Positions 10,522-19,534 of a DNA stretch of 64,000 nt are shown here, piece after piece. A model generated the notes under the pieces. It was not told where the DNA came from, searched no databases, and saw nothing but the letters and a program-made list of their open reading frames with translations. Each line of letters starts with the position of its first letter. The first letter of the stretch is position 1. Origin of the DNA: SZUA-22 sp963751695 (GTDB lineage: Bacteria > Bacteroidota > Ignavibacteria > Ignavibacteriales > Melioribacteraceae); assembly GCA_963751695.1 (NCBI GenBank), contig CAVVVP010000003.1, positions 620,001-684,000 on the forward strand, read 5' to 3'. The position numbers and the translations under genes were made by a program.

Positions 10522-11235
10522 TTACAGACCAAGAAATTGTATTGCAACTCCGCACATTAAAATTGAAATTCCAGCCAAAGTATGAATGTGTTTTTGGATT
10601 TTTACCATGGGAATGTAAGATAAACCATATAAACCCAAGAATACAATAACCAGCATTGTTGCTATTGTGGCAATGCTAAAAACTACAGATATCAAAACTA
10701 CCGCAAAAGTATTTTGCTCTGCTGCTGGGTAGATTAAAAGTGGAATCAAAGGTTCGCAAGGACCAAAAAGAAAAATTAAAAAGATCACCCAAGGTGTAAC
10801 AGAGTTCTTTTCATCTTTGTGTTTATGTGTATGCGTGGTACTTAAATGATTGTGCTTATGATCATGTACTGTTCCATCAGAATGAACGTGAATATGTGTG
10901 TGGGAATGTTTTTTGTAAGATCTTTGAATACCCCAAATAGTATATAGCACTCCAAGCGTAATAAGTGCCCACCCAGCAACATTGCCTCTGACAGACTCTA
11001 TTGCTTCTAATGAAAATAAAGAGACACCAATAAGATAGCCGAACACTCCAATTAAAATTGAGGAAAGAACATGTCCCAATCCACTAAGAGAAGTTATTGT
11101 AATGGTCTTAAGTTTACTCCATTTCTCTGATTTTGCCAGTGCGATAAATGGGATGTAATGATCCGGCCCTAATGCGGTGTGTATTACACCAATTGAAGCG
11201 GCTGCTGAAGCAAGAACTAATATTTGAGAATCCAT
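10522..11235 (-). CDS. His-rich-loop membrane permease (NicO/HupE/UreH-like), possible metal transporter
   Basis: 237 residues with about six membrane segments. The first carries GVIHTALGPDHYIPF, the HxxxxxDH metal-site pattern of NicO/UreH-type permeases, and a later segment has FGPCEPLIPLL. Between the halves is a long loop (roughly residues 108-145) with more than a dozen His in an HxHxH pattern, typical of Ni, Co, Cu or Zn handling. The start is placed at 11235, where AGAGG lies six bases upstream; a longer frame to 11301 has no such site and would add a non-membrane leader. It follows the copper-type TonB receptor gene on the same strand, so inner-membrane metal transport for that system is the likely role. 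The metal is inferred from context. Confidence 0.72.
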   Translation of the reverse strand: MDSQILVLASAAASIGVIHTALGPDHYIPFIALAKSEKWSKLKTITITSLSGLGHVLSSILIGVFGYLIGVSLFSLEAIESVRGNVAGWALITLGVLYTIWGIQRSYKKHSHTHIHVHSDGTVHDHKHNHLSTTHTHKHKDEKNSVTPWVIFLIFLFGPCEPLIPLLIYPAAEQNTFAVVLISVVFSIATIATMLVIVFLGLYGLSYIPMVKIQKHIHTLAGISILMCGVAIQFLGL

Positions 11236-11293
11236 GATAACCTCTGCCAACCAAGAATTAGAATGTTGTGCAAAATTACAAATTGATATTAAG

Positions 11294-11319
11294 AATCCCA
11301 ACTCATTTGAGCTGGGATT
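11294..11319 (-). terminator. Intercistronic hairpin between receptor and permease genes
   Basis: AATCCCA and TGGGATT form a 7-bp stem, with an inner CTCA/TGAG stem. It lies between the TonB receptor stop and the permease start, read on the minus strand. The bases after it are only moderately T-rich, so it may be a leaky terminator or mRNA-stabilising element that lowers permease expression relative to the receptor. Confidence 0.5.
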
Positions 11320-11347
11320 GAGTCTTAAAATCTAGTTGCATAAATAT

Positions 11348-13216
11348 CTAGATTGAATATGTTAATGAGAAGTAAAGATTTCTTCCAGGTTCAAAAACAT
11401 CAGCACCTGAAGCAAAAGGATTCCTAAGGTAGGATAAATGTTTGTAGTATAATTGATTGGTTACGTTCTCAATTTCCAGAGAGATTTGGAGATTTTTCAA
11501 TTCATACTTAATTCCAATGTCCGCTTTGTACCAGGATGGTGTTTGAGTTTCATTTAAAAGAGGATCAATCCTTGTCTGTCTTGCCTCATATGAGATCGCA
11601 GCAAAAAGATTAAGTCCCCAAACAACTGGAGATCTAAGTTTAAGACCTGTCTCAAAGGGACGAATTTCAGAAAGCGGAGTATCATTAGTTAGGTTTTGTG
11701 CATAGGTGTAAGATAAACTAAGGTCAGCATACTGGGACTTGAATGAAAAATTTATACCCAGGAGTCGAGCATCAATATTGTTGTAACTTTGCACGGGTCC
11801 TTCAGACGTCACCTGGGTTAAATTTACGTAATCCCAGATGTTAGAGTAGTAAACCTCCAAACTCATTCCCCTAAATGTAGCTATTCCCCTCAATCCAGCT
11901 TTATAGGTCTGATCTAACATTGGATTGCCTGTCCATGTAGGATTGTTCATAGGTTTATCAACATAAATGTATAATTCTTCGAGGTCTGGTGCTTCACTTG
12001 AAGCGTCGATCATAATCCCATATCCAAATTTGCTGTTAATTGAATTTGTATAATCTAAGCTTAATCCAAACATTGGAAACCATCGATTGAAATGATCACT
12101 CATCTCATAATTATTTTTATAAAACTGACTGTTGTTGTCATTCATACTTTGATTAATTGCTCCCAATCTGCCGGATAATCCAAAATGGTCAAAAGTAAAT
12201 TTGTGCGATGCTGCTAGCGATATGGTTTGTGTGTTTGGCATCAGATGATTTTCAATAACAGTATTACCAGACTGTCTTTGAACAAACTCGTTATCAGCAT
12301 CCCATTTTCTATAAAAGAGTTCATAGAAATCACCCACTGCACCAATAGTCAAATTTTTTGCAGCTGTAGTCATAGTCATTTGGCTTTGGCGCATTGCATT
12401 ATCCATAATATGGTCTGTATAATTAAAGTAAACCTTATTTCCTCTGTAACTGAAGAAAGCAGAATATACTTTATTAAGTCTTTCATCCATCATTAGATAC
12501 GGGAATGAGACACCCTCGGTATATGTAAAGGAACCTCCATATTTTATGTTTTCAAGATTACCTTGAAATGAACCCTCAGCAAGAGTGTAGTTGAAATTAT
12601 CAGTATAACCATAAAGATCTTTGAAACTTCTTCCGTCTGCATCTTTGTAAGGAGACCCTGTTGAATATCTAAATGATACCATATTTGAATACCTCTCAAA
12701 CTTAAATGCTGCATCAACTCCGTTTAAGGATCCAGTATTGCCAGATATTCCTGTTTGAAATCTTGGTTGTTCATTTGGTGCCGACCTATTAAACTGCACT
12801 ACTCCACCAAGCGAGCTTAATAGATCACCGTTAGATTTTTTAAGATCGACACTTTCCAACTCAATTGGATTAACCCTTGTGAGAGGGGAATCCATACGAT
12901 TCGGACACGCCGTATGATATCTTTCGCCATCTACAACTACATTTATGTCAGATCTTTTTAGACCATCTGAGTAGAGGTCCTGTGCAAAGAATACACCTTT
13001 GCGAATAAGAGAATAACCATCTGATCCGAAAATTCCAACTATCTTTTCTTTTGAAGGATCAACATTTTTGTCTGTAAACGAAACCCTTTTTGCCGTAACT
13101 TCAATTGACTCTAACTCATAACTTTTAATACTGTCCTGTTCCTGCCCCAGAAGGGAAAATGAATATAAGAATAACGAAAAAACACAGAACAGGACACGCC
13201 GATAGTGATAAAGCAT
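11348..13216 (-). CDS. OprC/NosA-like TonB-dependent receptor, probable copper uptake
   Basis: 622 residues with a signal peptide (cleavage near residue 24), a plug domain (about 35-145, starting ELESIEVTAKR) and a 22-strand barrel ending in an aromatic-rich terminal strand (FSLTYSI). Copper specificity is suggested by Cys104-x3-Met108 in the plug (ACPNRM) and His269-x-Met271 in the barrel (DHIM). These match the CxxxM/HxM copper ligands known from Pseudomonas OprC. It takes up substrate across the outer membrane using TonB energy. A small Cys-rich protein lies upstream and a His-loop permease downstream, all on one strand. The family is secure; the copper assignment rests on the ligand pattern and context. 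Confidence 0.85.
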   Translation of the reverse strand: MLYHYRRVLFCVFSLFLYSFSLLGQEQDSIKSYELESIEVTAKRVSFTDKNVDPSKEKIVGIFGSDGYSLIRKGVFFAQDLYSDGLKRSDINVVVDGERYHTACPNRMDSPLTRVNPIELESVDLKKSNGDLLSSLGGVVQFNRSAPNEQPRFQTGISGNTGSLNGVDAAFKFERYSNMVSFRYSTGSPYKDADGRSFKDLYGYTDNFNYTLAEGSFQGNLENIKYGGSFTYTEGVSFPYLMMDERLNKVYSAFFSYRGNKVYFNYTDHIMDNAMRQSQMTMTTAAKNLTIGAVGDFYELFYRKWDADNEFVQRQSGNTVIENHLMPNTQTISLAASHKFTFDHFGLSGRLGAINQSMNDNNSQFYKNNYEMSDHFNRWFPMFGLSLDYTNSINSKFGYGIMIDASSEAPDLEELYIYVDKPMNNPTWTGNPMLDQTYKAGLRGIATFRGMSLEVYYSNIWDYVNLTQVTSEGPVQSYNNIDARLLGINFSFKSQYADLSLSYTYAQNLTNDTPLSEIRPFETGLKLRSPVVWGLNLFAAISYEARQTRIDPLLNETQTPSWYKADIGIKYELKNLQISLEIENVTNQLYYKHLSYLRNPFASGADVFEPGRNLYFSLTYSI

Positions 13217-13264
13217 ACTACACCCCAGATTAAATTTAGAAATATTTCAATAATTACAGTATGA

Positions 13265-13648
13265 TTAGGAAATTAATCTGGGTGGGGGAGTAAGTGGTTC
13301 CGTAAATTCATTTAGCGTCATTGTAGAAATGTTTCGAAAGTAATTTTGTGGATTACTAAAATAGTAACTTGTTGATAAGACTTTCGAAAAATGAGGTGAA
13401 TAAAATTCTATTCTAATTTGAACATTCTGTTCAGTACTTGTATCGGATCGTGTGTTTTCTTCTATTTGTTTTTTAAGATGACATTTCCCCATACATAAGT
13501 TTTCTTCAGCATCTTTTTGTACGCAAAGTTCATTTATTATATAATCGTAGAATATGTAATATCCAATTACTGGTGTGAAAAAATTCATAGCTGTTGCTGA
13601 ATATAAAACAAAAAGAAAAGCGCTTGTGGTTTTTTTAAAATCCAACAT
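13265..13648 (-). CDS. Small membrane-anchored Cys-rich protein of the copper cassette
   Basis: 127 residues. A hydrophobic segment (about 8-33) anchors it or acts as an uncleaved signal. Just after it comes ELCVQKDAEENLCMGKCHLKK, a C-x10-C-x3-C-H cluster that could bind Cu(I) or form disulfides. Similar small proteins with a GKC(H/Y)L motif occur beside metal-type TonB receptors in Bacteroidota, as far as I recall. The rest is polar and ends in a proline-rich tail (LTPPPRLIS). It ends 48 bases before the receptor start, so co-transcription is likely and it may be a periplasmic metal chaperone. No tested function is known to me. Confidence 0.65.
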   Translation of the reverse strand: MLDFKKTTSAFLFVLYSATAMNFFTPVIGYYIFYDYIINELCVQKDAEENLCMGKCHLKKQIEENTRSDTSTEQNVQIRIEFYSPHFSKVLSTSYYFSNPQNYFRNISTMTLNEFTEPLTPPPRLIS

Positions 13649-13708
13649 TAGTAATCACAATAAGATTTTTAATAATCATAAAATAATAATATTAGTTGTA
13701 GAAAAAAA

Positions 13709-15316
13709 TCATCGTACGAATTGTTCAGCATAATATTTTGGTGTGAGTTTTTCTCCAGTTGCCTTATCGATTATATCTTTCCAAGGATAGAGCGCACCGT
13801 AGGAGAAAAATAGATTTTTAAGGTATTCTCCAACATCATTTCTGTTAACGAATGATTCTCCAGCTTCGTTTTCAGAATGGAGAACTTTTAAGGTTATGTA
13901 TGAATAAAGTTGGGAAGCAAGAAGTTCGCCAAGCATATAGTTATGATAGTAGGCTGGATATAGGGCAAGATGGATCTTAGCTGCCCAATCTGGGTTGCTT
14001 CTTCCTTCTGGTTTTTTAAGGAGCTGATATTTTTCGACTATTTGCCACCAAAGGGAATTGAGATCTTGATCAGGATTTGTATACAATTCTTTCTCAAATC
14101 TGTACATTACTTGTACCCACCTGCTGAAGGTAAGCTGCTCCAACCTTAAAGAGCTGACCAATTGCTTAGTGACCTTTTGCTTTTCTTTATCTGAAATTAT
14201 TCCCATTTTATTAAGCCATTCCGGATTTTGTGAAAAACGCCCAAACAGCATTGCAATTGCTTCGGTTGTAAAAATGTGAGAGTAGCTGCGCAACTGCCAC
14301 GATAAACTTGGGGAAATGTATTTGTCGTAAACTGCATGCCCGAATTCATGTAACATTGTAGACATCCACTTGTCATTTGGCTTGATGTTGCATAGCACTC
14401 TTACGTCTCCTGATCTGTCAATATCAGTACAATAAGCATGCTGGTATTTTCCTTTCTTTTCATAGAGGTCACTATTTTCAATTAGGTTGTCAATGTTAAG
14501 TCCGATATCGCTAAAAAATTCTTTTGTTAGTTTTACAATGTCCTGATTTTCAAAGTAGTTTTCAAGACTGTCATTGAAAAGCTTTGGGCCGGTCTGAAAA
14601 AACTTATCATGATAATGCCACGGCATAAGTTTACTTTGAGGTATCGAATATTTCTCTGAAAGAAAATTATCCATTTGGTTTTTAAGTCTGCCGAATTCAC
14701 CCTTTGTAAGTTCATCCAGTTCGTCAAATAATTTATCAAGGTCATCTGAGGTTTGCTCGCCGATCGCTAAAGACATCTCATGATAATTATTAAAGCCAAG
14801 TTCATTTGCCCCCTTGTTTCTTAACTTTACAAGATTGACCACATCCTTGGCTACAACTTTACCAATCTGCTTGCTGGCATTCCAAGCACCTTTAAGTTCT
14901 GTTGAATCTAGTGATGCTTCCAAAATCTTATCAATATCATTATCTGTGACTTCTCGTCCATTAATTGAAGCACGGAACACAGAGAACTTCTGTTCAAGAT
15001 TTGTCGAAAGCCTGATTATCTCTTTATTAAGCTTTTCATCGAATTGATTACTTAAAAACTCATTATATATCAATTCAAGCTCCCTTTTTTGAACTTGATC
15101 AGTTATTTCTCCCGAGTTCTTAATTTCTTTAAGTGTATTAAAAAATTCCTTATTTGAATAATACTTAGAAATTTCTAACTGGTAGTTTGAATACTTTTCG
15201 TAATCTGATACACTTCCACTGATCGATGCATCAAAATAAGCGAGGTTTGCTTTTCTACTTATTGGTTCGATGAAATCATAATAATTACTTAAAAAGCTGG
15301 ATAGTTTTTGCAGCAT
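13709..15316 (-). CDS. Zinc metallopeptidase of the M2/M3 type (MA clan)
   Basis: 535 residues, mostly helical. The zinc site is HEFGH at 323-327 with a third ligand Glu352 in FTTEAIAML, a spacing typical of the M2 (peptidyl-dipeptidase A) and M3 (oligopeptidase) families. The KLRNKGANELGFNNYHEM stretch near 170 also fits this group. No signal peptide is visible, so it is probably a cytoplasmic peptidase clearing short peptides. The gap to the next gene downstream is 60 bases. M2 versus M3 or M32 cannot be settled by eye; the length is close to M2-like bacterial members. Confidence 0.8.
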   Translation of the reverse strand: MLQKLSSFLSNYYDFIEPISRKANLAYFDASISGSVSDYEKYSNYQLEISKYYSNKEFFNTLKEIKNSGEITDQVQKRELELIYNEFLSNQFDEKLNKEIIRLSTNLEQKFSVFRASINGREVTDNDIDKILEASLDSTELKGAWNASKQIGKVVAKDVVNLVKLRNKGANELGFNNYHEMSLAIGEQTSDDLDKLFDELDELTKGEFGRLKNQMDNFLSEKYSIPQSKLMPWHYHDKFFQTGPKLFNDSLENYFENQDIVKLTKEFFSDIGLNIDNLIENSDLYEKKGKYQHAYCTDIDRSGDVRVLCNIKPNDKWMSTMLHEFGHAVYDKYISPSLSWQLRSYSHIFTTEAIAMLFGRFSQNPEWLNKMGIISDKEKQKVTKQLVSSLRLEQLTFSRWVQVMYRFEKELYTNPDQDLNSLWWQIVEKYQLLKKPEGRSNPDWAAKIHLALYPAYYHNYMLGELLASQLYSYITLKVLHSENEAGESFVNRNDVGEYLKNLFFSYGALYPWKDIIDKATGEKLTPKYYAEQFVR

Positions 15317-15367
15317 AGATTCTTGGCAAATAATTTTAGTTAATTTTGAATTTGTTTATATGTCAGA

Positions 15368-15739
15368 TCAGATCTTCAGTAATTCCTCGTCTCTAACAAG
15401 AAGCAAAATAGCCGATTGCGGAACAATAATTAATCTATTTCCATCAAGCTCTACTTCTATAGCATCATTTTTCAAAAACAATGCTTGATCCCCCTCTCTT
15501 GCTTGAAGCGGAATATACTTGGTTGCTTTTTCATTCTCCTTCCACGGTTCATCCTCGTCAGTTGGTGATGCGATAGGATATCCTGGACCAACTTTTAAAA
15601 CATATCCACTTTGCACTTTTTCTTTCTCAATTACGTTTGGAGGAAGATACAACCCACCTTGTGATCTTTTGCCTCCTTCATGCGGACGGATTAAAACTCT
15701 ATCACCCACAATAATTATTTTCTCAGTATCTACTAGCAT
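15368..15739 (-). CDS. Divergent GroES-like co-chaperonin
   Basis: 123 residues, longer than standard GroES (about 95). It starts like GroES (IIIVGDRVLIRP), has the mobile-loop region (GGKRSQGGLYLPP) and the core phrases SGYVLKVGPGYP and REGDQALFLKNDAIEVELDG. A charged insert (SPTDEDEPWKENEKATKYI) accounts for the extra length. It is distinct from the standard groES at 57861-58130, and no GroEL gene lies nearby. Such divergent paralogues are widespread in Bacteroidota, but their partners are poorly known. Confidence 0.82.
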   Translation of the reverse strand: MLVDTEKIIIVGDRVLIRPHEGGKRSQGGLYLPPNVIEKEKVQSGYVLKVGPGYPIASPTDEDEPWKENEKATKYIPLQAREGDQALFLKNDAIEVELDGNRLIIVPQSAILLLVRDEELLKI

Positions 15740-15798
15740 ACCATCCCTTTTTTGTCCCTATAAATTTACTGTTATTTATTTTGAATATTTTGTTGAGA

Positions 15799-16686
15799 TT
15801 AATTTGTACTTGAAAAATAATTATAGGCTGCTCTTGAAATTTCTGCAATGGTTTTGGCATTCGTTTCATCATTTTCTTTTGTGTCTGCAATAAAAACAAC
15901 AATTGCAAGATTTTCCCCGCTTGGTAATTCAATAATCCCTACATCGTTATATGCAGCCGTTACTCCAGCATCATCATTACCAGAAGTGCCTGTTTTATGT
16001 CCAACAATTGTACCTTCAGGTAGTAAACCTTTGAGTCTGTTCGGTCCGGTTGAAGTCTCGACGAGTTTTTTCCATAATATGTTTGTGCTTGATTGTGATA
16101 GCAACTCATTATCCTTGAATTTTTTTAGTAATTGAATCATATCCTTCGGACTACTTTGATTTGCATAAATTGTGTTCTTATCCATATTAGTATAATCTGT
16201 GCCAATAGAAATATTTTTGAATCCTACACTATGAAGGTATTTCTCTACATCTTTCGGACTTCCTAGAACTTGAAAAAGTTTATCGCAGACAATGTTATCA
16301 CTTTGACAAATTGTATAAGTTAATGCATCACTTAAAGAGAGCTCAAAGTTTCCATCTTTTCGCCCCTTTTTATATGGACTGTATGTGTTCCTCGACAACT
16401 CACTCCCTGTAAAAATCAGTTTCTCATCCCAATCAATCTTTCCTTCATCAACTTGGTTTAACAATGCGACCGCTTGAGGAAATTTAACGACACTCATCAT
16501 TACGAAAGGATTATCACCATTAATGAAAAGTGTGTCATTGCTCTCGAAATTATATATCCCAATTCCATAAGTGGCATTTTTGGATGAAATAATTTCATTG
16601 ATTTCTGTTCTTAAAATATTCGGATTCTTTTCAGTAGAACAAGCTGAAAACAAAATTAGGCTGATTAAACAAGTTAGAATTTTCAT
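15799..16686 (-). CDS. Class A (A2-type) beta-lactamase-like serine hydrolase lipoprotein, deacylating Glu missing
   Basis: 295 residues with a lipoprotein signal (LFSAC, lipid on Cys16). Catalytic motifs are SVVK (Ser65-Lys68), SDN (129-131) and KTG (231-233). The sequence around TSTGPNRLKGLLP and GHKTGTSGN is very like subclass A2 enzymes such as PER, VEB and CfxA. Counting from SDN, the position of the essential Glu166 is Tyr165 (context GTDYTNMDK) instead of Glu. In known class A enzymes loss of this Glu blocks deacylation, so the protein may bind beta-lactams without turnover, use another base, or have a different substrate. It would sit at the periplasmic face of a membrane. No regulator gene is adjacent. 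Confidence 0.82.
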   Translation of the reverse strand: MKILTCLISLILFSACSTEKNPNILRTEINEIISSKNATYGIGIYNFESNDTLFINGDNPFVMMSVVKFPQAVALLNQVDEGKIDWDEKLIFTGSELSRNTYSPYKKGRKDGNFELSLSDALTYTICQSDNIVCDKLFQVLGSPKDVEKYLHSVGFKNISIGTDYTNMDKNTIYANQSSPKDMIQLLKKFKDNELLSQSSTNILWKKLVETSTGPNRLKGLLPEGTIVGHKTGTSGNDDAGVTAAYNDVGIIELPSGENLAIVVFIADTKENDETNAKTIAEISRAAYNYFSSTN

Positions 16687-16713
16687 CTTTACCTGTGATT
16701 TATATTTGAAATA

Positions 16714-17973
16714 CTAGGTCTTCTGTTTCTTCTTTTTTGCTGCTGGGAAGAGAATATTGTTAAGTATTAATCTATAACCCGGAGAATTTTTGTGCAGACT
16801 CAGTTCTGTTGGCGGATCTCCAACAGCATGCTGATAATCTTCCGGATCGTGACCTCCGTAAAATGTGAACGTACCTCGTCCAAACTTTCCATGTATATAC
16901 TTAACTTGATTTGTGCCTGCTCTTTCAGCTAAAGTGTATACAGTTTTCTTTATAAGCTCTTTTCTGAACATTGTAGTCTGTCCCATAAAACCACGCACAA
17001 CGTTCACATGATTCTGCGTTAACATTGTTGGAACAGGATCATACTTTGCTGAATATTCGAAAAGGGTAAAGTAATCATTATTCTGATTACCCACTTCTAT
17101 AGGCTGGATGTCGATATCGCTATACTCATATACCAAAGGATTAAGTTCAAGCTTGAAATTTTCGAATGCAAGTGTGTTTGTGAAGTCAAGTTTTTCTTGA
17201 GCATTTGCATCTGGAGCATCTCCATCGTACATTCGATCTACAAAATCAAACGTCATTCCAGCAAGGGAAATATCATAACTATCAGTGGCTGAACACATTG
17301 CAAAAAGAAAGCCTCCATCTCCGATAAAATTTTTCATTGTTAGCACAACCGCTTTTTCCATTTCTGATACTTTTTTGAATCCCAATTTTTTCGCTTCGTT
17401 TTCATAAAGTGATTGCTGCTGAATGTACCATTGAGCACCTCGAAAACTTGCATAGAATTTTCCATACTGTCCCGTAAAATCTTCATGATGAAGATGTAAC
17501 CAGTCGTACTTAGAAAGCTCACCACCAATGATCTCTGTAATCCATATCTTATCGTACTTAACTTCAGCGTATTCCAAAACAAGAGTTACGGCATCATCCC
17601 AAGGTAAGTAACCATCCGGAACAAAGACAGCAATTTTGGGAGCTTTCTCTAATCGTACAACCTCCATGTTCTGGTCCTCACTTTGAACGAAAGTATAGAT
17701 CTCGATAACCTCGGAGGTCGATACTGCCTCAAAATTTACACCCTTCAAGCGACATTTCATTGCGAGTTCTTCAGAATAATCAAGCATAAATGATCCACCA
17801 CGATAATTGAGAAGCCAATCCGCAATTCCACCAGACTCTAGTTCATTAAAGGTTACACCGTAGGCCTTTAGATGATCGGTTTGCTTAAGGTCCATATTTA
17901 TAAGAATCTTGGATTGAGCCGTAATTAATAGTGGAAGGAATAAAATTAGAAAGATTGAAGAAAGAGATTTCAT
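16714..17973 (-). CDS. Secreted conserved Bacteroidota protein, often labelled asparagine synthetase B
   Basis: About 419 residues from the ATG at 17973, which gives a clean signal peptide ending at LLITAQ; a longer frame to 18009 would place polar residues before it. After the signal comes NMDLKQTDHLKAYGV and WLLNYRGGSF, the start of a family often misnamed asparagine synthetase B in Bacteroidota. I see no ATP-pyrophosphatase or class II glutaminase motif, so that name is doubtful. A middle part (LHLHHEDFTGQYG, FLFAMCSATDSYD) and a late FTFYGGHDPEDYQH with several His and Asp could form a metal or catalytic site. It ends in a lysine-rich tail. The function is unknown. Confidence 0.7.
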   Translation of the reverse strand: MKSLSSIFLILFLPLLITAQSKILINMDLKQTDHLKAYGVTFNELESGGIADWLLNYRGGSFMLDYSEELAMKCRLKGVNFEAVSTSEVIEIYTFVQSEDQNMEVVRLEKAPKIAVFVPDGYLPWDDAVTLVLEYAEVKYDKIWITEIIGGELSKYDWLHLHHEDFTGQYGKFYASFRGAQWYIQQQSLYENEAKKLGFKKVSEMEKAVVLTMKNFIGDGGFLFAMCSATDSYDISLAGMTFDFVDRMYDGDAPDANAQEKLDFTNTLAFENFKLELNPLVYEYSDIDIQPIEVGNQNNDYFTLFEYSAKYDPVPTMLTQNHVNVVRGFMGQTTMFRKELIKKTVYTLAERAGTNQVKYIHGKFGRGTFTFYGGHDPEDYQHAVGDPPTELSLHKNSPGYRLILNNILFPAAKKKKQKT

Positions 17974-18046
17974 TTTGTTTTTAGAATTAGATAAAAGTAA
18001 CTTGCGCAATATACGAATTTAAAACTCGGTGCTCTAGAGATCAAAT

Positions 18047-18487
18047 ATGGAAAGAAAAACTTTAGCAAAAAGACATTTTTATGATGGATTAAATTGTGCT
18101 CAGTCGGTTTTATACTCCTTCAAAGAAGATGTAAATATATCAGATTCGGAATTGTTGAAACTCTCGGCAGGATTTGGAGGAGGCATGGGAAAACTACAAA
18201 GAACTTGTGGGGCTGTTACTGGAGCTTTCATGGTGTTGGCACTAACAGATAAATTCCTCATTGCTTCAGATCAAACTTCAAGAGAGAGCACAAATGATTT
18301 GATCAGAAATTTCGATGCTGAATTTGTGAAAATTCATAAAACTACACAATGTAGAGAATTACTGGGTGTTGATTTTCTAACTGAAGATGGGGTAAAAAAG
18401 TTTGAAGATTTGAATCTTAAAAAAAAAGTTTGCAAGAAATGTATTCACGATTCTGTAACTATTTTAGAAACATTAATAACATATTAG
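18047..18487 (+). CDS. C_GCAxxG_C_C family redox protein
   Basis: 146 residues. It shows the family signature: Cys17 in GLNCAQSVL, the glycine-rich GFGGGMGKLQRTCGAVTGA stretch, a third Cys in TTQCRELLG and a final CKKC pair. The conserved cysteines suggest a redox or metal role, and the helix after GCAVTGA may be membrane-associated. It is transcribed divergently from the gene at 16714-17973 and converges with the saccharopine-dehydrogenase-like gene three bases away. Confidence 0.85.
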   Translation: MERKTLAKRHFYDGLNCAQSVLYSFKEDVNISDSELLKLSAGFGGGMGKLQRTCGAVTGAFMVLALTDKFLIASDQTSRESTNDLIRNFDAEFVKIHKTTQCRELLGVDFLTEDGVKKFEDLNLKKKVCKKCIHDSVTILETLITY

Positions 18488-18490
18488 TTT

Positions 18491-19534
18491 TTAAAGTATT
18501 TTTTCAAGCACAAACTTTTTCATATAATTTGCCCCAAATGCTAAGGCGGGTGTAGTAGTTCCTGGCTTTATTTCATTATTTACCACTCTTAATAAGATAT
18601 CCGAGCTCCCAATTGCAGTTAGTTTATATCCTTCAAAAAACTTGTATACTTCATTAATTTCATTCTTTCCATCAGTAACTCTACACCAGATAATTGTTTC
18701 TGAATTTTCCCTCGTCGTTTCTGTTGGTCCAGTTATGGTCGTTTTTACAATTCTTTCAATGAGTTTGTGAAATGATGTGATGGAAAACAATTTTAATCCC
18801 GAAAGTAAAATTTTCCTTAGGCTAAAGATAGTTCTTGGCAGCCCCAAGTATACAGTTATATTAGGAATGCCAGTTGAGTAATATGCTGAACAAACATCCC
18901 CCCAGGGAATAGAAATACCATTGAATTTGAAATTAGAATTATTCATTGAAATAGCAAATTCACCTATTGGAGAATTGATGATCTTTCCATCTCTTCTTAT
19001 TTTACCAGATTCTTTCATCATTTGAAATGTAGTTAAGAGCGTTCCCTTAGAAATACCTCCTCCATTTATCAATCCAAGTTCCAGAGAATTTGCAGCAGGA
19101 AGCTGCTCAGAAAGTTTTTTAGCAAGACAATCAGTAGGGATGACATCGAATCCAGTACTGGGAAGTAAAACAATTCCCTGTTCTTTTGCGATTTGGTCTT
19201 TCTTCCATGCATAGTCTAGAACTTCAACCTCCCCTGTAATATCTAAATAGTTTGTTTTTGATTCTAAGCAAGCATCGATCATTTGCTTGGCTGTGAATCT
19301 AAATGGACCTGCACAATTAAGAACAGTGTGTATGTCAGTTAGCTCAGAGATAATTTTCTCATGGTCATTAAGAGAAAAAATTCTGTACTCACAACCATAC
19401 TTCACGGCTGTATTGCGAACCCCAATTTCATTTCTACCTGCTAAGATTGGTTTGATGCCCAGTTTGATTACTTCTGCTATAATTAAATCAGCTGAATATC
19501 CATTCGCACCGTAAATCAGAGCTTTATTTTCCAA
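18491..19534 (-). CDS. Saccharopine dehydrogenase-like NAD(P)-binding oxidoreductase
   Basis: 347 residues. The N-terminal Rossmann fold starts with ALIYGANGYSADLI, a GxxGxxG-type dinucleotide loop, and continues with TVLNCAGPF and YLDITGE, hallmarks of the saccharopine dehydrogenase / trans-acting enoyl reductase group. The mid part (VLLPSTGFDVIPTDCLA) is also typical. In this group the substrate varies from saccharopine to lipid intermediates; no lysine pathway gene is adjacent, so a lipid or unknown substrate is as likely. Confidence 0.82.
   Translation of the reverse strand: MENKALIYGANGYSADLIIAEVIKLGIKPILAGRNEIGVRNTAVKYGCEYRIFSLNDHEKIISELTDIHTVLNCAGPFRFTAKQMIDACLESKTNYLDITGEVEVLDYAWKKDQIAKEQGIVLLPSTGFDVIPTDCLAKKLSEQLPAANSLELGLINGGGISKGTLLTTFQMMKESGKIRRDGKIINSPIGEFAISMNNSNFKFNGISIPWGDVCSAYYSTGIPNITVYLGLPRTIFSLRKILLSGLKLFSITSFHKLIERIVKTTITGPTETTRENSETIIWCRVTDGKNEINEVYKFFEGYKLTAIGSSDILLRVVNNEIKPGTTTPALAFGANYMKKFVLEKIL

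Noticed and set aside
16714..17973. True asparagine synthetase B
   Set aside because: The protein is exported and lacks the N-terminal catalytic Cys and the ATP-pyrophosphatase loop, so the common database label is not supported by its sequence.
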